NCBI GenBank assembly: GCA_009103225.1
Contig: RHPI01002069.1
Coordinates: 1,338,329 to 1,402,328 of the forward strand
Source of the DNA: Chlorokybus atmophyticus
Lineage: Eukaryota; Streptophyta; Chlorokybophyceae; Chlorokybales; Chlorokybaceae
Direction of reading: 5' to 3'
Length of the DNA stretch: 64,000 bases
Each line of letters starts with the position of its first letter. Positions within the stretch are counted from its first letter, which is position 1. A program made the translations under genes and the position numbers. Below the pieces are notes generated by a model. That model saw only the letters and a program-made list of their open reading frames with translations. It ran no database searches and was not told the DNA's origin. This document shows, in pieces, positions 1 through 9,984 of this stretch.

Positions 1-450
1 GGGGAGGGGGGGGGAAGGGCTAGGCAGGAGAGAGGCAAGGAAGGCACACAGTGGCATAAACTGAGCAGATAGAGCATGGCGCAGGAGCTGAGGAGCAGCG
101 GTGTGCGTGAGTGTAAAAGCGGGGGCCTGTAAAATGTTTACCTGCGCCGCCGCCGCCACCAGTTCTTGTTAGCTAGAGGGCCATGCGATGCAAATAGCTA
201 CACCAGCAGCGGCCGCCGCCGCCGCCGCCGCCGCTACCATCACCACCGGCGCCGCCGCCAATGCCGCTGACTCTGACGCAACGGCCCAACAAGCAAATTG
301 CCCGCCCAAGCTCAAATCTGCCGGAAAAGGGATTTTCAAACCCCCAATTGCAAGTTTTTGAGTTTTGGGGTTTCGGGCTGGGGTACAGCGCGATCGATAC
401 TGGTACGCAGTGCCTGCGTACCGGAAGCAGTCGGAAGCGGAACGTCACGG
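1..450. other. Left flank, no supported gene
   Basis: The window opens on a G-rich stretch and contains GCC/GGC triplet runs near 122-160 and 210-260. Short open frames here are made of the triplet repeat (Gly/Ala/Arg-rich) and have no recognisable domain. The GC-rich triplet character resembles the promoter/first-exon regions seen elsewhere in this window, so it could be a 5' gene end cut by the transposon at 451, but nothing supports a specific gene. Confidence 0.4.
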
Positions 451-473
451 CAGTCTTCCCTCGTTAAGAGAAT
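451..473 (+). repeat. Left terminal inverted repeat of pogo-like element 1
   Basis: Reads CAGTCTTCCCTCGTTAAGAG and continues for three more bases that match the right end. Its partner is the complement of 8746-8768, with one clear mismatch (T versus C at position 11). Confidence 0.7.
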
Positions 474-1019
474 CACGTTTATCCTTACCCATTTCATTCC
501 ACTAACGGGGGTATTCTCTTAGTGTTTATGAGAAGATATTCTCTTACCGCCAAGAGCATATTTATGCTCTTAAAAAGGTTACCGCCAGAAACATGCATGT
601 GCGTGTTAGAGAATACATATGTTGTTAGCGAGGTGCCTGCAAAAAACATGCTCATAGGCACGATAACCATGTTATTGTGCAAGATGTGCAAGAGTATGTA
701 TGTTATCCACATGTGTGTAACATATATAGTGTTGTACCAGGGTCTGAAGGCTTACGCATGGGCCACACGTTTTGCCCATGTCCGCACGTACCCGCATGTG
801 CGCATGTGTGCGCATACATATATGTATACAAAAGAAGTATGATATCATTGTGCTTAAGCTAACAAATGTGCGCACATACCACTTGCTCATTATGTGCTAG
901 TATTTATCATGCAGATCAACATCACAAACACATGCATTACAATCACCAATCACTGGTTCATGTGATACATGCTATCGCTACTCTACTGTAACGGAGTGCT
1001 ATCGCTATGCGGTTCCCCT

Positions 1020-1123
1020 CCCTTATTTAATTTGAAATAAGGGTCCCAACGGGATAAACACAGCCATTAGAGTTGTATTAGGGCCTGTATAGGCCCTAAT
1101 AAGGTGTTATGTTATGTAACACC
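1020..1123. repeat. Cluster of three consecutive hairpins
   Basis: Three inverted repeats sit back to back. The first has a 9-bp stem CCCTTATTT/AAATAAGGG (1020-1043). The second has a perfect 11-bp stem TATTAGGGCCT/AGGCCCTAATA with a 4-nt loop (1076-1101). The third has a 7-bp stem GGTGTTA/TAACACC (1103-1123). They lie between the left inverted end of the pogo-like element and the Ty3 remnant. Function is unknown; they may be subterminal transposon structure. Confidence 0.55.
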
Positions 1124-2186
1124 GATATCGACTTGAGACATGAGTCTAAAGTGGATATCGGCCGCATGGCGATGCTGCCAACGCAGCGACCGCCATAGTC
1201 TTTCGATCCCCTAGCTGCCAGCGGCGGCGGCGGCGATGTGGCTGTGGTTGGTGGTGTTTGGGTAGGGGATTTAAGGGGGCGGTAGCACCCCCCTTTCTTA
1301 CATTTTGTATCGGAGCGAGGGCGTGGGGGCCTGGGGGGGCGGCGACGGCTTTGGCGGCGGCGGGGCGCAGAGGCGGCAGTCGACACTGCTCAGTGCCAAC
1401 GTCAGGCCGGCGGCCTGGCAGCCGCTACCCACTAGGGTGGGTAGTGGTAGTTGTTAGCTAGGTGTTGTTGTTGTATAGTTGTATAATTGTATAGTTGCTG
1501 CTGTTGGTGTAGCCTAGCCTAGCCTTGCCTTGCCTTGCTTGCTTGGCCTAGCCTAGCTTGCCTGGCCTAGCCTAGCTTCTTAGTGTGAAGGGGAGGCGGC
1601 CACTCAGGCAGCCTCAAGTATTGCATCTCAGCACGTCACTTGTATCTAAATTACAATATTACTTGTGACTGTGCTAGTGGTTGGGGCTGCCACCACGTGG
1701 ATTCGTGGTGGTGTAAGGGGGGGTTGTGGTTGTTTACACTTCTCCCACCCCAAGAAAGCAGTCTATGGCCAACTTGGGCTGTTTTGGCCGCCATTCAGTG
1801 CGATAGGGCCGCCAGAATCATTCTGGGCGTTCGATATCAAACCCTCGACTCAGGACTTGTTGATATTGGCCTGTAGGGCTGATTCAACGAGAGTTTGGCA
1901 CCTTTTGTGTCATTTACAATTGTGAGTTGAGCAGGGTTGTACAAAGTGAAAACTTTAAGTTGTTGTAGCTTGTGAACCGTCGCGTGGATTTGCGTGCGGT
2001 TTGTTTACAAGCGAGTATCTTGTTGAGAGGTGTTGGGCATGCATTTTACGTGCTGTTCAACCCAAGTATAGCACCTTAAGATCAACGAGAAAGAAACAAC
2101 AAATTTTGACACGTTTAGAGTGCACAACTCATGTGCTTGTGCACTCGTGCACTTGCAAATTTCTTGACGGCTTGTCTCCTTGGCAG
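1124..2186. other. Noncoding stretch upstream of the Ty3 gag
   Basis: It holds GGC triplets (near 1218-1236 and 1336-1362) and a degenerate pentamer array of cctag/ccttg units at about 1508-1578. The 5' LTR and primer-binding site of the Ty3 element should lie here. I could not find a direct repeat of any part of it downstream of 7482, nor a plain initiator-Met tRNA primer site, so no LTR is called. Confidence 0.4.
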
Positions 2187-3645
2187 ATGTCTCACCAAGG
2201 AGAGGAAGGAGGGATGTATCCCGTACCTGAGGATTCATCCTATGAGCCATCAAGTGATGAGGAAGTGAAGCACTCAGAAACGAGTGGTGGTTACACTGTC
2301 AGTGAGGAGGAAGAAGCCAAGTCCAAGAGTGGTGAAGCTTCTTTAAAGAAGTCCTCTCATGATGATCAACCAATGGACGCTCAGAGCACTATCGGGGCGG
2401 CCATAGCGAAGTACGCATCAGAGCGTGAAGCACTTCTTGCTGCACACCCCCAGCTTCGCAAGGAAGTGTGGGATGAATGGGCGCAGCAAGTGCGTAACGC
2501 ATATAAGACGGACTTCGCGGCACTCCTGCGCGCAAGCAAGAAGATGGTGATTCGCATGATTGAGCACGAGTTGACGCGTAATGTACCGCAACTCATGCGC
2601 ACAGATCCGGCAGTGGCCACTCTTATGGCTACTTATGACAAACCAGGCCCGTGTCCAGGCCAGAGGATGGCGTTCGAGGCTCTCACCTTATTGACGGTGG
2701 AAACTCAGAAGCGTTGCAAGGACCTCTTCTGGTATTTAGGGCCTGAGTTGGAGGAGAAGTTAGCTCGAGAAGTGCGCTTGACTGCACACCTCGATGCTAT
2801 GCAGTCCGAGTTGGTGGCATTACGCCAGCAGGTGGCAGCGGCTACTACTACTGTAGCAGGGACATCAGTTAGCCTACCCGTCACAGCGCTGAACAAGCCC
2901 GAGAAGTTCAAGCCCAATGGGGCTGTCAATATTCATGATTGGGTGGTGAATGTAAAGCGGTACTTGGCTGCACTTCAGCGACCAGTTAGTGAGCATACAT
3001 CTGTTGCTGAGTTGCTCATGCCACCTGACGCTTTGGCCGAGTGGGCGCGTCAAACAGAGGATAGTGCTTCCAAGACTGTGGAGGCATTGTTTCAGTTCTT
3101 GCTGGAGCGCTATTGTGGCATGGACCCGGCTACTGCTGCTGGCAACAAGCTTACCAAGCTGCGACAGAATGGTCGGGCGGCTTCAGTGTACTTGCAGGAG
3201 CTTCAGGCACTTGTTGGCCGTGTCAACAGTGGGCTCATGCCCATAGACAAGGCTGATCAGTTTGACCAGTACAAGCGCGGCTGGGATGCGCGCTTGCGCG
3301 ACCAATTGCAGTACAACACGTCGACGGGGCAACCGTGGGTTCCCGCGGACCTCGCAATTTTGCAGAGGTTGAGTGTGTATCTGTTCAATGACGATGCTGC
3401 GGCTGTGCACGACAAGTCACAGGTGGTGGCTTCACTGAACTGGCAGTCAAGCCACATGGGGGAGGGGGGAAGCGGTTCCCTCCACCAAGTGCGCATACGG
3501 CGAAAAAGGCCAAAACCTCATACAAACTTGCGAGTGGTGCTACGCCTATTGCAGCACGCGCCTGCTACGTGTGCCATCAGCCAGGTCACATTGCGAAGAA
3601 CTGCCCAACCAAGGGAAAGGGCAAGGCCAAGAAGGTTGAATAGGA
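2187..3645 (+). pseudogene. Ty3/gypsy gag with frameshifted CCHC zinc knuckle
   Basis: Structural capsid/nucleocapsid polyprotein of the retroelement. I take the ATG at 2187, which opens an acidic Ser/Glu-rich N-terminus; an open frame extends further upstream without gag character. The middle (about 2880-3450) has the usual retrotransposon gag features, including NKPEKFKPNG and a helical capsid region. The nucleocapsid knuckle, C-x2-C-x4-H-x4-C (CYVCHQPGHIAKNC, 3563-3604), lies in a different frame from the capsid. The shift falls in or near the G-rich run at about 3458-3475. This could be a programmed shift, decay or a homopolymer error. The knuckle frame ends with a stop at 3641-3643. Confidence 0.8.
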
Positions 3646-4352
3646 TTACGTCGTGACTGATGTACCTTCATATAGTGGCCAGTTGCTAGTGTTACCTACA
3701 GCAAACTGGTTTGATGAATTGTCTCGTGTACATGTAATGACACATGCATGGCAAGCACATGATAAGCTGCCACTTTTTGATAGTGAAAAAGTGGATGACC
3801 AGGCTTGTGTGCTAGTGCATGTAGAATTTAACATGCTAACTTAGTGTTGAACAGAAGTTTTGCGCGTTGTGTGAGTTACAAAATAAACACACGACACTGA
3901 GTGTGGTTGTCATGGTGCCCAAGTATCATGGACCGTGGCTAAAGCTTACTCGGGGGGGAACTGTGTTAAAACAATTCACGAAGCGTAAGACGGGGACAGT
4001 GCGGTTGTCAGCAATATTGATTAACCCACGCATTAGTCATGGAATCTTGGCTACCTTTCAAGGGCAAGTAGTACCTTGATTGTGGACCTTCACAGGCACG
4101 GCACATGGTATTACTAGCTCGTTCTTGGTTGACACCGGGGCAACGCATAATCTCGTTGAAGATAAATGGGTTATGCGCAATAAGATAGCGTGTAAACCCT
4201 CAGCCTTCTCAGCGGCTGGTGCTAGAAGTGCGTTACCATTAGAAGGTAAAATCAAGTTGAAAGTTAAGATTGGTAGTTATCAAGCCAATTCAACGCTCAT
4301 CGTGGTACCCATTGACATAGCTGGTGTTAATGTGGTATTTGGCCAAGAATAG
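3646..4352 (+). pseudogene. Ty3/gypsy aspartic protease region, interrupted
   Basis: The retropepsin motif VDTGATHNLV is readable at about 4128-4158, followed by a beta-rich stretch to the stop at 4350. The catalytic Asp-Thr-Gly is intact. The linker upstream (3653-4079) reads as short frames closed by stops at 3842 and 4077. In a working element this region would be continuous with gag or pol, so it is decayed. The protease would cleave the gag-pol polyprotein. Confidence 0.75.
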
Positions 4353-4611
4353 CAAGATCAAGTGTCTATGACATTAGATACTGCTGCACGGCTGTGCACA
4401 GTAAAGAAGGGGCGTAAGCGCATCACTTTGTCCGTGCAGGGGTCGCATAGCTTGGAATACAAGCAAACAGACCCTGCGTTACTTATGGCTTCAAGTAAAG
4501 CGTGCGTTACGTAAAAACACACCTGCTTTTTTAATGCAGTTAACGTCAAGTGATGATGTAGTGCCTGGCAATACAAAAGGTGTGGCGGACATCATTGTAA
4601 AACTTTAGGAT

Positions 4612-5895
4612 GTGTTCTCAGATGAGTTGCCGGGCTTGCCCCCTGATCGAGGTGTCGAACACACAATACCTTTAATTCCTAATAGTGAGCCTCCATTTCG
4701 GCATATATATAGGTTGAGCCCTCGTGAGAGAGAAGAAATGGAGACACAGATAAAAGAGTTATTGGAAAAGGGATTGATTGAATCAAGTTCTTCACCCTTT
4801 GGCGCACCCATATTGTTTGTCATGAAAAAGAATGAGAAGTTGCGCATGTCTGTGGATTACCGTGCTCTGAACAAGATCACGATAAAGAACAGATACCCGT
4901 TGCCAAGGATTGATGATGTGTTTGACAAGTTGTCAGGGAATGCGTATTTTAGTACGCTAGACTTGACAAGCGGCTATCATCAAATCCGGATTCATCCTTC
5001 CGATGTCTATAAGACAGCATTCAGGACACCTACGGGTCATTATCAATACAAAGTGTTACCTTTCGGATTGATTAATGCACCCGCTGTGTTTCAGAACGAA
5101 ATGAATAAATATTTTGGTGATATGCTTGGTCAACATGTCATGATATACTTGGATGACATCATTGTCTTCAGTAAAAGAAAGGAAGAACATAGGCAACACT
5201 TGGAAGCGGTGTTTGCAAGATTGCGCAAGCATCGTTTGTTGGCAAATCTCACCAAGTGTGATTTTTGTAAAACGGAGTTGCCCTTTCTTGGTCACATTGT
5301 GAGTGGTGCGGGTATCAAACCTGACCCTCGCAAAGTGCAGATTGTGAAGGAGTGGCCCCAACCTCAGAATATCCATCAACTAAGGTCGTTTCTAGGGTTG
5401 ACAAACTACTTTCGCAAGTTCATGATGAGGTACTCGACAGTTGTCATACCTTTGAAACTGTTGCGTAAAGATGCCCCGTTCACTTGGACAACAGCACAAG
5501 AAGCTGCTATGCAAAAGGTGAAGTTGGTTTTAACATCGGCGCCGGTGTTATCATTGCCAAATTGGGACAAACACTTTACAGTGGTCAGTGACGCATCAAC
5601 ACTTGGATGTGGTGCAATACTGTTGCAAGATGGTAGACCTTGTGCTTATGAGAGTAGGAAGTTCATTCCTGCAGAGGTGAACTACACTACGACAGAGCAA
5701 GAACTATTGGGTATAGTTGATGCTCTTGAGACATGGAGATGTTACTTAGAGGGTGTTCAGTTCACTGTTGTGACTGACAGCCCGTTGGTGTATTTCTCAA
5801 CACAGTAAAACTTGTCGAGACGACAAGCACGTTGGAATAAGTTTTTGTCCAGGTTCACCTTTGATTGGGTGTATCGGCCGGGCAGAACCAATGTG
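4612..5895 (+). pseudogene. Ty3/gypsy reverse transcriptase and RNase H
   Basis: A nearly full RT domain is visible: the entry segment (about residues 30-80), FSTLDLTSGYHQI (4951-4989), the LPFGLINAPAVFQ segment, and the catalytic YLDD box at about 5146-5157. The RNase H segment carries the VSDAST motif at about 5584. A TAA stop at 5806-5808 interrupts RNase H, where family members normally read straight on into NLSRRQARW, found immediately after the stop. Apart from that stop the domain looks young: the RT motifs are unmutated. Confidence 0.9.
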
Positions 5896-6546
5896 GCTGA
5901 CCCTTTGAGTCGCTGCCCGTCATTACTGGCGGTGATGCGCGCGCAATTACTCGCGACACGCAGCACATTGTCTCCCGATGATGAGTTTGTGCAAACTGTT
6001 GTACATGGGTACACTTTAGACCCGTGGTTTTCTAATGCAGACAACTTACAAAAGTTTGGCAAATGTGACAATCTGTATTACATGAGCAACAGTTTGATGA
6101 TACCTGATCATGCTGAACTGCGTGTAAAATGCATAGCGGACGTACATGATCTACCTTACGCTGGGCACTTTGGTAGTCGCAAGACCACTAAGGCAGCGCA
6201 ACAGTTGTATTGGTGGCCATCGTTGCTTGCTGATGTGAAGCGGTATGTGGACACGTGTGTTAAATGTCAACGTGACAAACCGTTACGTCAAAAGCCCGCT
6301 GGGCTACTGCGACCGTTACCAGTTCCTGACAGTAAGTGGGAAAGTGTGAGTATGGACCTTATTACTGAGCTCCTTGAGACAGCGTTGGGTCATACTGCGG
6401 TTGCAATGTTTGGGGATCGTTTGACCAAAATGGTTCACATTGTTTCTTGCCGTACAGAGATAGGCTCCCGTGATCTAACGATGGTTTTTGTCACTTCAGT
6501 GTTTAAGTTGCATGGCTTGCCTCGCAACATTGTCTCTGGCCGTGAC

Positions 6547-6640
<94 letters not shown>

Positions 6641-7345
6641 NCTCAATTTTGGAAGTCGCTATGCAACTTCCTGCAGATACGGCAGCATATGAGTACCGCT
6701 TATCATCCGCAGACTGATGGTCAGACTGAACGCGCCAATCAAGTGATTGAGGAAAACATTCGGCATTATGTAAGTCCGCATCAGTCTGATTGGGATATTC
6801 ATCTTCCAATGGCTGAGTTCGCGATTAACAATGCATGGCAAGAGAGCGTGCAGGAAACTCCGTTTTTCTTAGATTACGGTCCACTAAGTCTTGCGAGTAT
6901 TAAGTTGCCAGCTAACGACTTGACTCGCGTGCCTGCAGCGCGCGAGATGGCTGCGCCCATGCAAGACAGGTTAGCATTGGCAAAAAGCTGTCTGCGCGCA
7001 GCGCAAGACAGACCGAGAGCCCAAGCTGATAAGCATCGTAGGCAGGCCGACTATGATGTGGGCAATTCGGTGCTTTTGAGCATTAAAAACATATCCGTCA
7101 AGGGAGTGGGTACCCGAAAGTTTTTCCCTCGCTGGATAGGCCCTTTTAAAGTGGTTGATCGGGTCAGCACTCACGCGTATCGTTTAGAGTTACCACATTC
7201 CATACGTATACATAATGTGTTTCATGTGAGTGTACTGAAACCGAACCGTTCAGACGGTCGGGTTCAACCTCCTCCACCCCCTGTCGCAGTGGATGGCGAT
7301 GATACTTTCGAGTACGAGGTGGAAACAATCCTGAGTCACCCGTAA
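5896..7345 (+). pseudogene. Ty3/gypsy integrase, broken by a poly-C/N run
   Basis: The HHCC zinc-binding segment is visible at about 6150-6285 (H...H...CVKC). The DDE core follows, with the first Asp in SMDLI at about 6353. The strand expected to read VSDRD reads VSGRD near 6532-6546, just before 93 C and one N (6548-6641); the second catalytic Asp region is therefore lost or mis-assembled. The core resumes with HPQTDGQTERANQ at about 6704-6742, carrying the catalytic Glu. The C-terminal domain (FKVVDRV, HNVFHVSVLKPN) runs to the stop at 7343. Integrase inserts the cDNA copy; this one cannot be read through as assembled. Confidence 0.85.
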
Positions 7346-7482
7346 GCCCCGACGCGGACGCGCGCCAACTTACGTTAGTTAAGTGGAAAGGGTATGGTGT
7401 GTACAACGAAGTCCTGTATGCGAGTTTGATGCCCAACGTCATGGATTCGATGCTTGATGACCACATTACGCAGCTAACGTAA
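7346..7482 (+). pseudogene. Chromodomain tail of the Ty3 integrase, frame-shifted
   Basis: The integrase frame ends in YEVETIL, the opening of a chromodomain. The next part, TLVKWKGYG, appears at about 7369-7398 in another frame and continues to the stop at 7480. A short insertion or deletion of one or two bases separates the two halves. The chromodomain identifies the element as a chromovirus; in the family it steers insertion to marked chromatin. Confidence 0.7.
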
Positions 7483-7675
7483 TGTGAGCTGATGATGCTC
7501 TGAGATGGGGCAGTCATTGATAGCGATGAATGCCTCCACACCATTTGAAAACCCCATGCACTCTGCCACCGTGACGCGCGGCGACACAACTTCCTCGCAA
7601 TCATCTATAACACAACTCCATGTGAACACTTGGTCATAAACATGCATGCATGCACCCATATGCGTGTACAATCAA
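7483..7675. other. Junction between the Ty3 remnant and the pogo transposase
   Basis: About 190 bases with no recognisable coding signal. A 3' LTR would be expected here, but the stretch is too short and has no detectable upstream copy. It may be the 3' untranslated part of the pogo gene on the minus strand. Confidence 0.35.
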
Positions 7676-8303
7676 CTACATGTCCTCACCATCGGCCTCA
7701 ACAGACTCATCGTCAGCAGCAGGCTCAGAAAGCCCAACGCTTTCCAGAATGTCCTCATCACTGGGACCAGCCTCGGTTTGGACGGTGTCATCCGCATGCA
7801 CGAACTCATCTGGTGACAGTATCTCTGTGCTTGGAATGGAGAGACGCTGCATGATGTCCCCAATCTCCCGCACAACAGCATGCTCTCGTGCGTCAGTGTC
7901 GCGAGTGGGCGCGTGCCAGAATGCTGGGGTGATGCCACTCTTCCTCCAACAGTTCTTCATGGTGGTGTCGGTGAGCTCGTTGTACGCCTCGCGACACTAT
8001 ATGATTGCCTCCCTAAGCTGCACCTTCACTTTGCTCAGGTCGGCTGTGGGGTCGGCATCATATTATTCCAACAAGTGTGCAACAAGCTTCCTCTTGTACC
8101 TGCCACACAAGGGAGAACGCATTACAAACTCTGACAAACAAGGCACTCTGCTTGATAGCTAACTTCAACTTGGTCTTCATGTTGGCAATGAAGTCCGCTT
8201 GCTTGACGGTGGAGTTGGCGCACATCTCATCATACAACTCAAGAATGCGCTTCCTATCCTTTAATGTGATGTTGCTACGTTTGAGAGGCTGTTGGGATGA
8301 CAT
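7676..8303 (-). pseudogene. pogo-like transposase with the catalytic core deleted
   Basis: The minus-strand frame opens at 8303 with a CENP-B/pogo-type helix-turn-helix (ITLKDRKRILELYDE, then an Ala/Lys-rich helix ending near 8150). The sequence then passes almost at once into the C-terminal part of pogo transposases: YKRKLVAHLLE near 8100, then EAYNELTDTTMKNCWRKSGI near 8000-7930, and an acidic tail to the stop at 7676. The roughly 200-residue DDE catalytic domain between these parts is missing. Two internal stops (near 8062 and 7995) break the frame. A product would bind DNA but could not transpose. Confidence 0.7.
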
Positions 8304-8745
8304 GATGCCCTAACAGAACATGAACACCCTCAGTACATGAGCACAGTCACAACACGACAATGACACGCACATGTGAGCACACCTCACACACCTTAAGAGA
8401 AGCGCCTCACAAGCTTGATTCAACTACGCCCCCATCAGGACTTGCAACGCTACCGTTCTACACCTATTTCTCCCACTGCCGCCGCCCCACGCGCCGCCGC
8501 CGCCAAGGCTTGCTCTGCGAGTGCGAGGCGGCTTCCACGCACAAGCACACTTGTGCCTGCGCACAAGCGCGCTTGTGCGCTTTGAGACAGCTGCTACCCC
8601 GATAAGAGAATATAAGCACCGGCTTTTTACGATTAAAAAGCTAGTCTTATTACGTATGAGAATATTCTCTTGAGCAGCAGTATTTGCTTGTTGAACGATT
8701 GGTCTTTTAAATCATGATGTTAACGGGGTTATTCTCTTAAATCGA

Positions 8746-8768
8746 AGTCTCTTAACGGGGGAAGACTG
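8746..8768 (-). repeat. Right terminal inverted repeat of pogo-like element 1
   Basis: On the minus strand it reads CAGTCTTCCCCCGTTAAGAG. It is followed on the plus strand by TA at 8769-8770, the dinucleotide that pogo/mariner elements duplicate on insertion. Confidence 0.7.
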
Positions 8769-9330
8769 TAGCACTACTTGGTTTTGGATACACATCGCAT
8801 GTACACACCGCATACCGATCCAACGTGCGGCACCCATGTTAGACACACAGTCACTAAGCACAGCGTCAGACGAGCTGTACCGGCAGAGGATCGGCGTCCC
8901 CATGAGCAATAATGCCGGCGTGCACACGCGGCGAATGGCAATCTGCTTACATACGAGTTGGAAGCTGTACGCAAGCTGCGTGGTCGCGGGGCAATCTGCT
9001 GGCCAGATGTGCACATGGCATTCTGCGCCACATGGATGACTTGTTTGTGGCAAACGTGCCAGAGCTGCAGCATTGCCTGCACAGAGACCCAATGGCGCTA
9101 GGAGATAATTTGTATTCGAGAGACACTTTGACAGTGACGAGCACAGCAGTGAGGTCAACGGTGCCGCTCTTGAATCTCGGCGTCTTTCAGACGGCGGACG
9201 GTCTATGTACGAAGCTGTTTTGCAAGCAGGTTATAGAGATGTTCAGCGCCACTCCTCGCCATCGCGCACCGCTGCCAGATTCTAATATACCCCGCAGCAT
9301 CAAGCTGGGGTCGTGGAATCGCAGTACATA
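8769..9330 (+). pseudogene. Reverse-transcriptase fragment between the two pogo-like elements
   Basis: A plus-strand reading at about 8990-9310 contains RHMDDLFV, a degenerate version of the RT catalytic box (YVDD in intact enzymes), followed by RHRAPLPDSNI and IKLGS. The same order and spacing (box, about 90 residues, then RRRAPHPNTNI and KLGVV) occur in the RT remnant at 24352-24792, so both derive from one retroelement family. The layout resembles Penelope-like or related non-LTR elements. The fragment is short and its upstream RT motifs are not visible. Confidence 0.45.
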
Positions 9331-9984
9331 CAATCTACCCTCGATATAAGAGCCACGTTTATGCGAGCCCTTTTGGCTCTTTCTTCAAATAAGAGCATGT
9401 GCTGTTACCTCAAAATAAGAGCATGTGCTTTGATAATAAAAGAACCTCGTAATAAGAGTTATAGCTCTTATTACGAGATAACCTTGAAGTAGGATCAGTG
9501 GCTTTTGTGACGGGGTAGCAGCGGTGCATCATCAGTGTGTGCATGTGACTGTCACTGTGCTGTGATGGTGTGCGTGTCAGTGTATGGCAATGTGCGTGCA
9601 TGTAACTGTGTTGAGTGTGAGTATGTCCGTGTGCGTGTTTACATAATTCCGTATTAGTCGTGCAGCATGCACTTGTGTGCGAGTGTGTGCGTGACTATGC
9701 GTGAGTGTGCTGGATTTTGCGTCCGTGACTCTGTATGTCAGTGTGTGTAAGTGTGCGTGCATGTGAGTCTGCGTGCATGCACCCTCATATAATGCAATTA
9801 CTTTTCCCATGGTCGGCATGCAACACTAGCTAGCACAAGCATGTAAGAAGCAAGCATACAACATGTGCGTCAATGCGTAAAAGGCATGAATGTCACTCTG
9901 CTGCATGCGTGTAACATTTGCCACTACCATCCTCATAGCCTTCTTCTTGAAGTGCTCAAGCCATGCAATGTCGCTTGCACTGAA

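Larger units (their letters stand above)
2187..7482 (+). mobile_element. Ty3/gypsy chromovirus, defective
   Basis: Domains occur in the order gag, CCHC knuckle, aspartic protease, reverse transcriptase, RNase H, zinc-binding integrase, chromodomain, which is the Ty3/gypsy (chromovirus) order. The coding region is broken by several stops and frame changes: near the G-run at about 3458-3475, at 3654, 3842, 4077, 4350 and 5806, and just past 7343. A poly-C/N assembly run also cuts the integrase core at 6548-6641. LTRs were not found, and the 3' side abuts the pogo transposase remnant. The element is therefore probably dead, although some breaks could be sequencing errors. Confidence 0.85.
451..8768 (-). 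mobile_element. pogo/Tigger-like DNA transposon, internally deleted, carrying a nested Ty3 element
   Basis: The element is bounded by inverted ends that start CAGTCTTCCC at 451 and, on the other strand, at 8768; about 22 of the first 23 positions match. CAGT-type ends and a CENP-B/pogo transposase remnant (7676-8303, minus) place it in the Tc1/mariner-pogo group. Copies of a taagagaat motif recur inside both ends. TA follows the right end at 8769-8770, but the left end is preceded by GG, so a TA target duplication is not intact. About 5.3 kb of Ty3/gypsy sequence (2187-7482) lies inside, which accounts for most of the length. The reading as one element interrupted by a later insertion is an inference from the paired ends. 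Confidence 0.6.

Noticed and set aside
6435-6809. Poly-Gly and poly-Pro open frames
   Set aside because: They are produced by the poly-C run at 6548-6640 inside the integrase.
1640-7640. LTR pair for the Ty3 element
   Set aside because: I looked for a direct repeat between 1000-2186 and 7483-7675 and saw none. The 3' side is too short before the pogo remnant begins.
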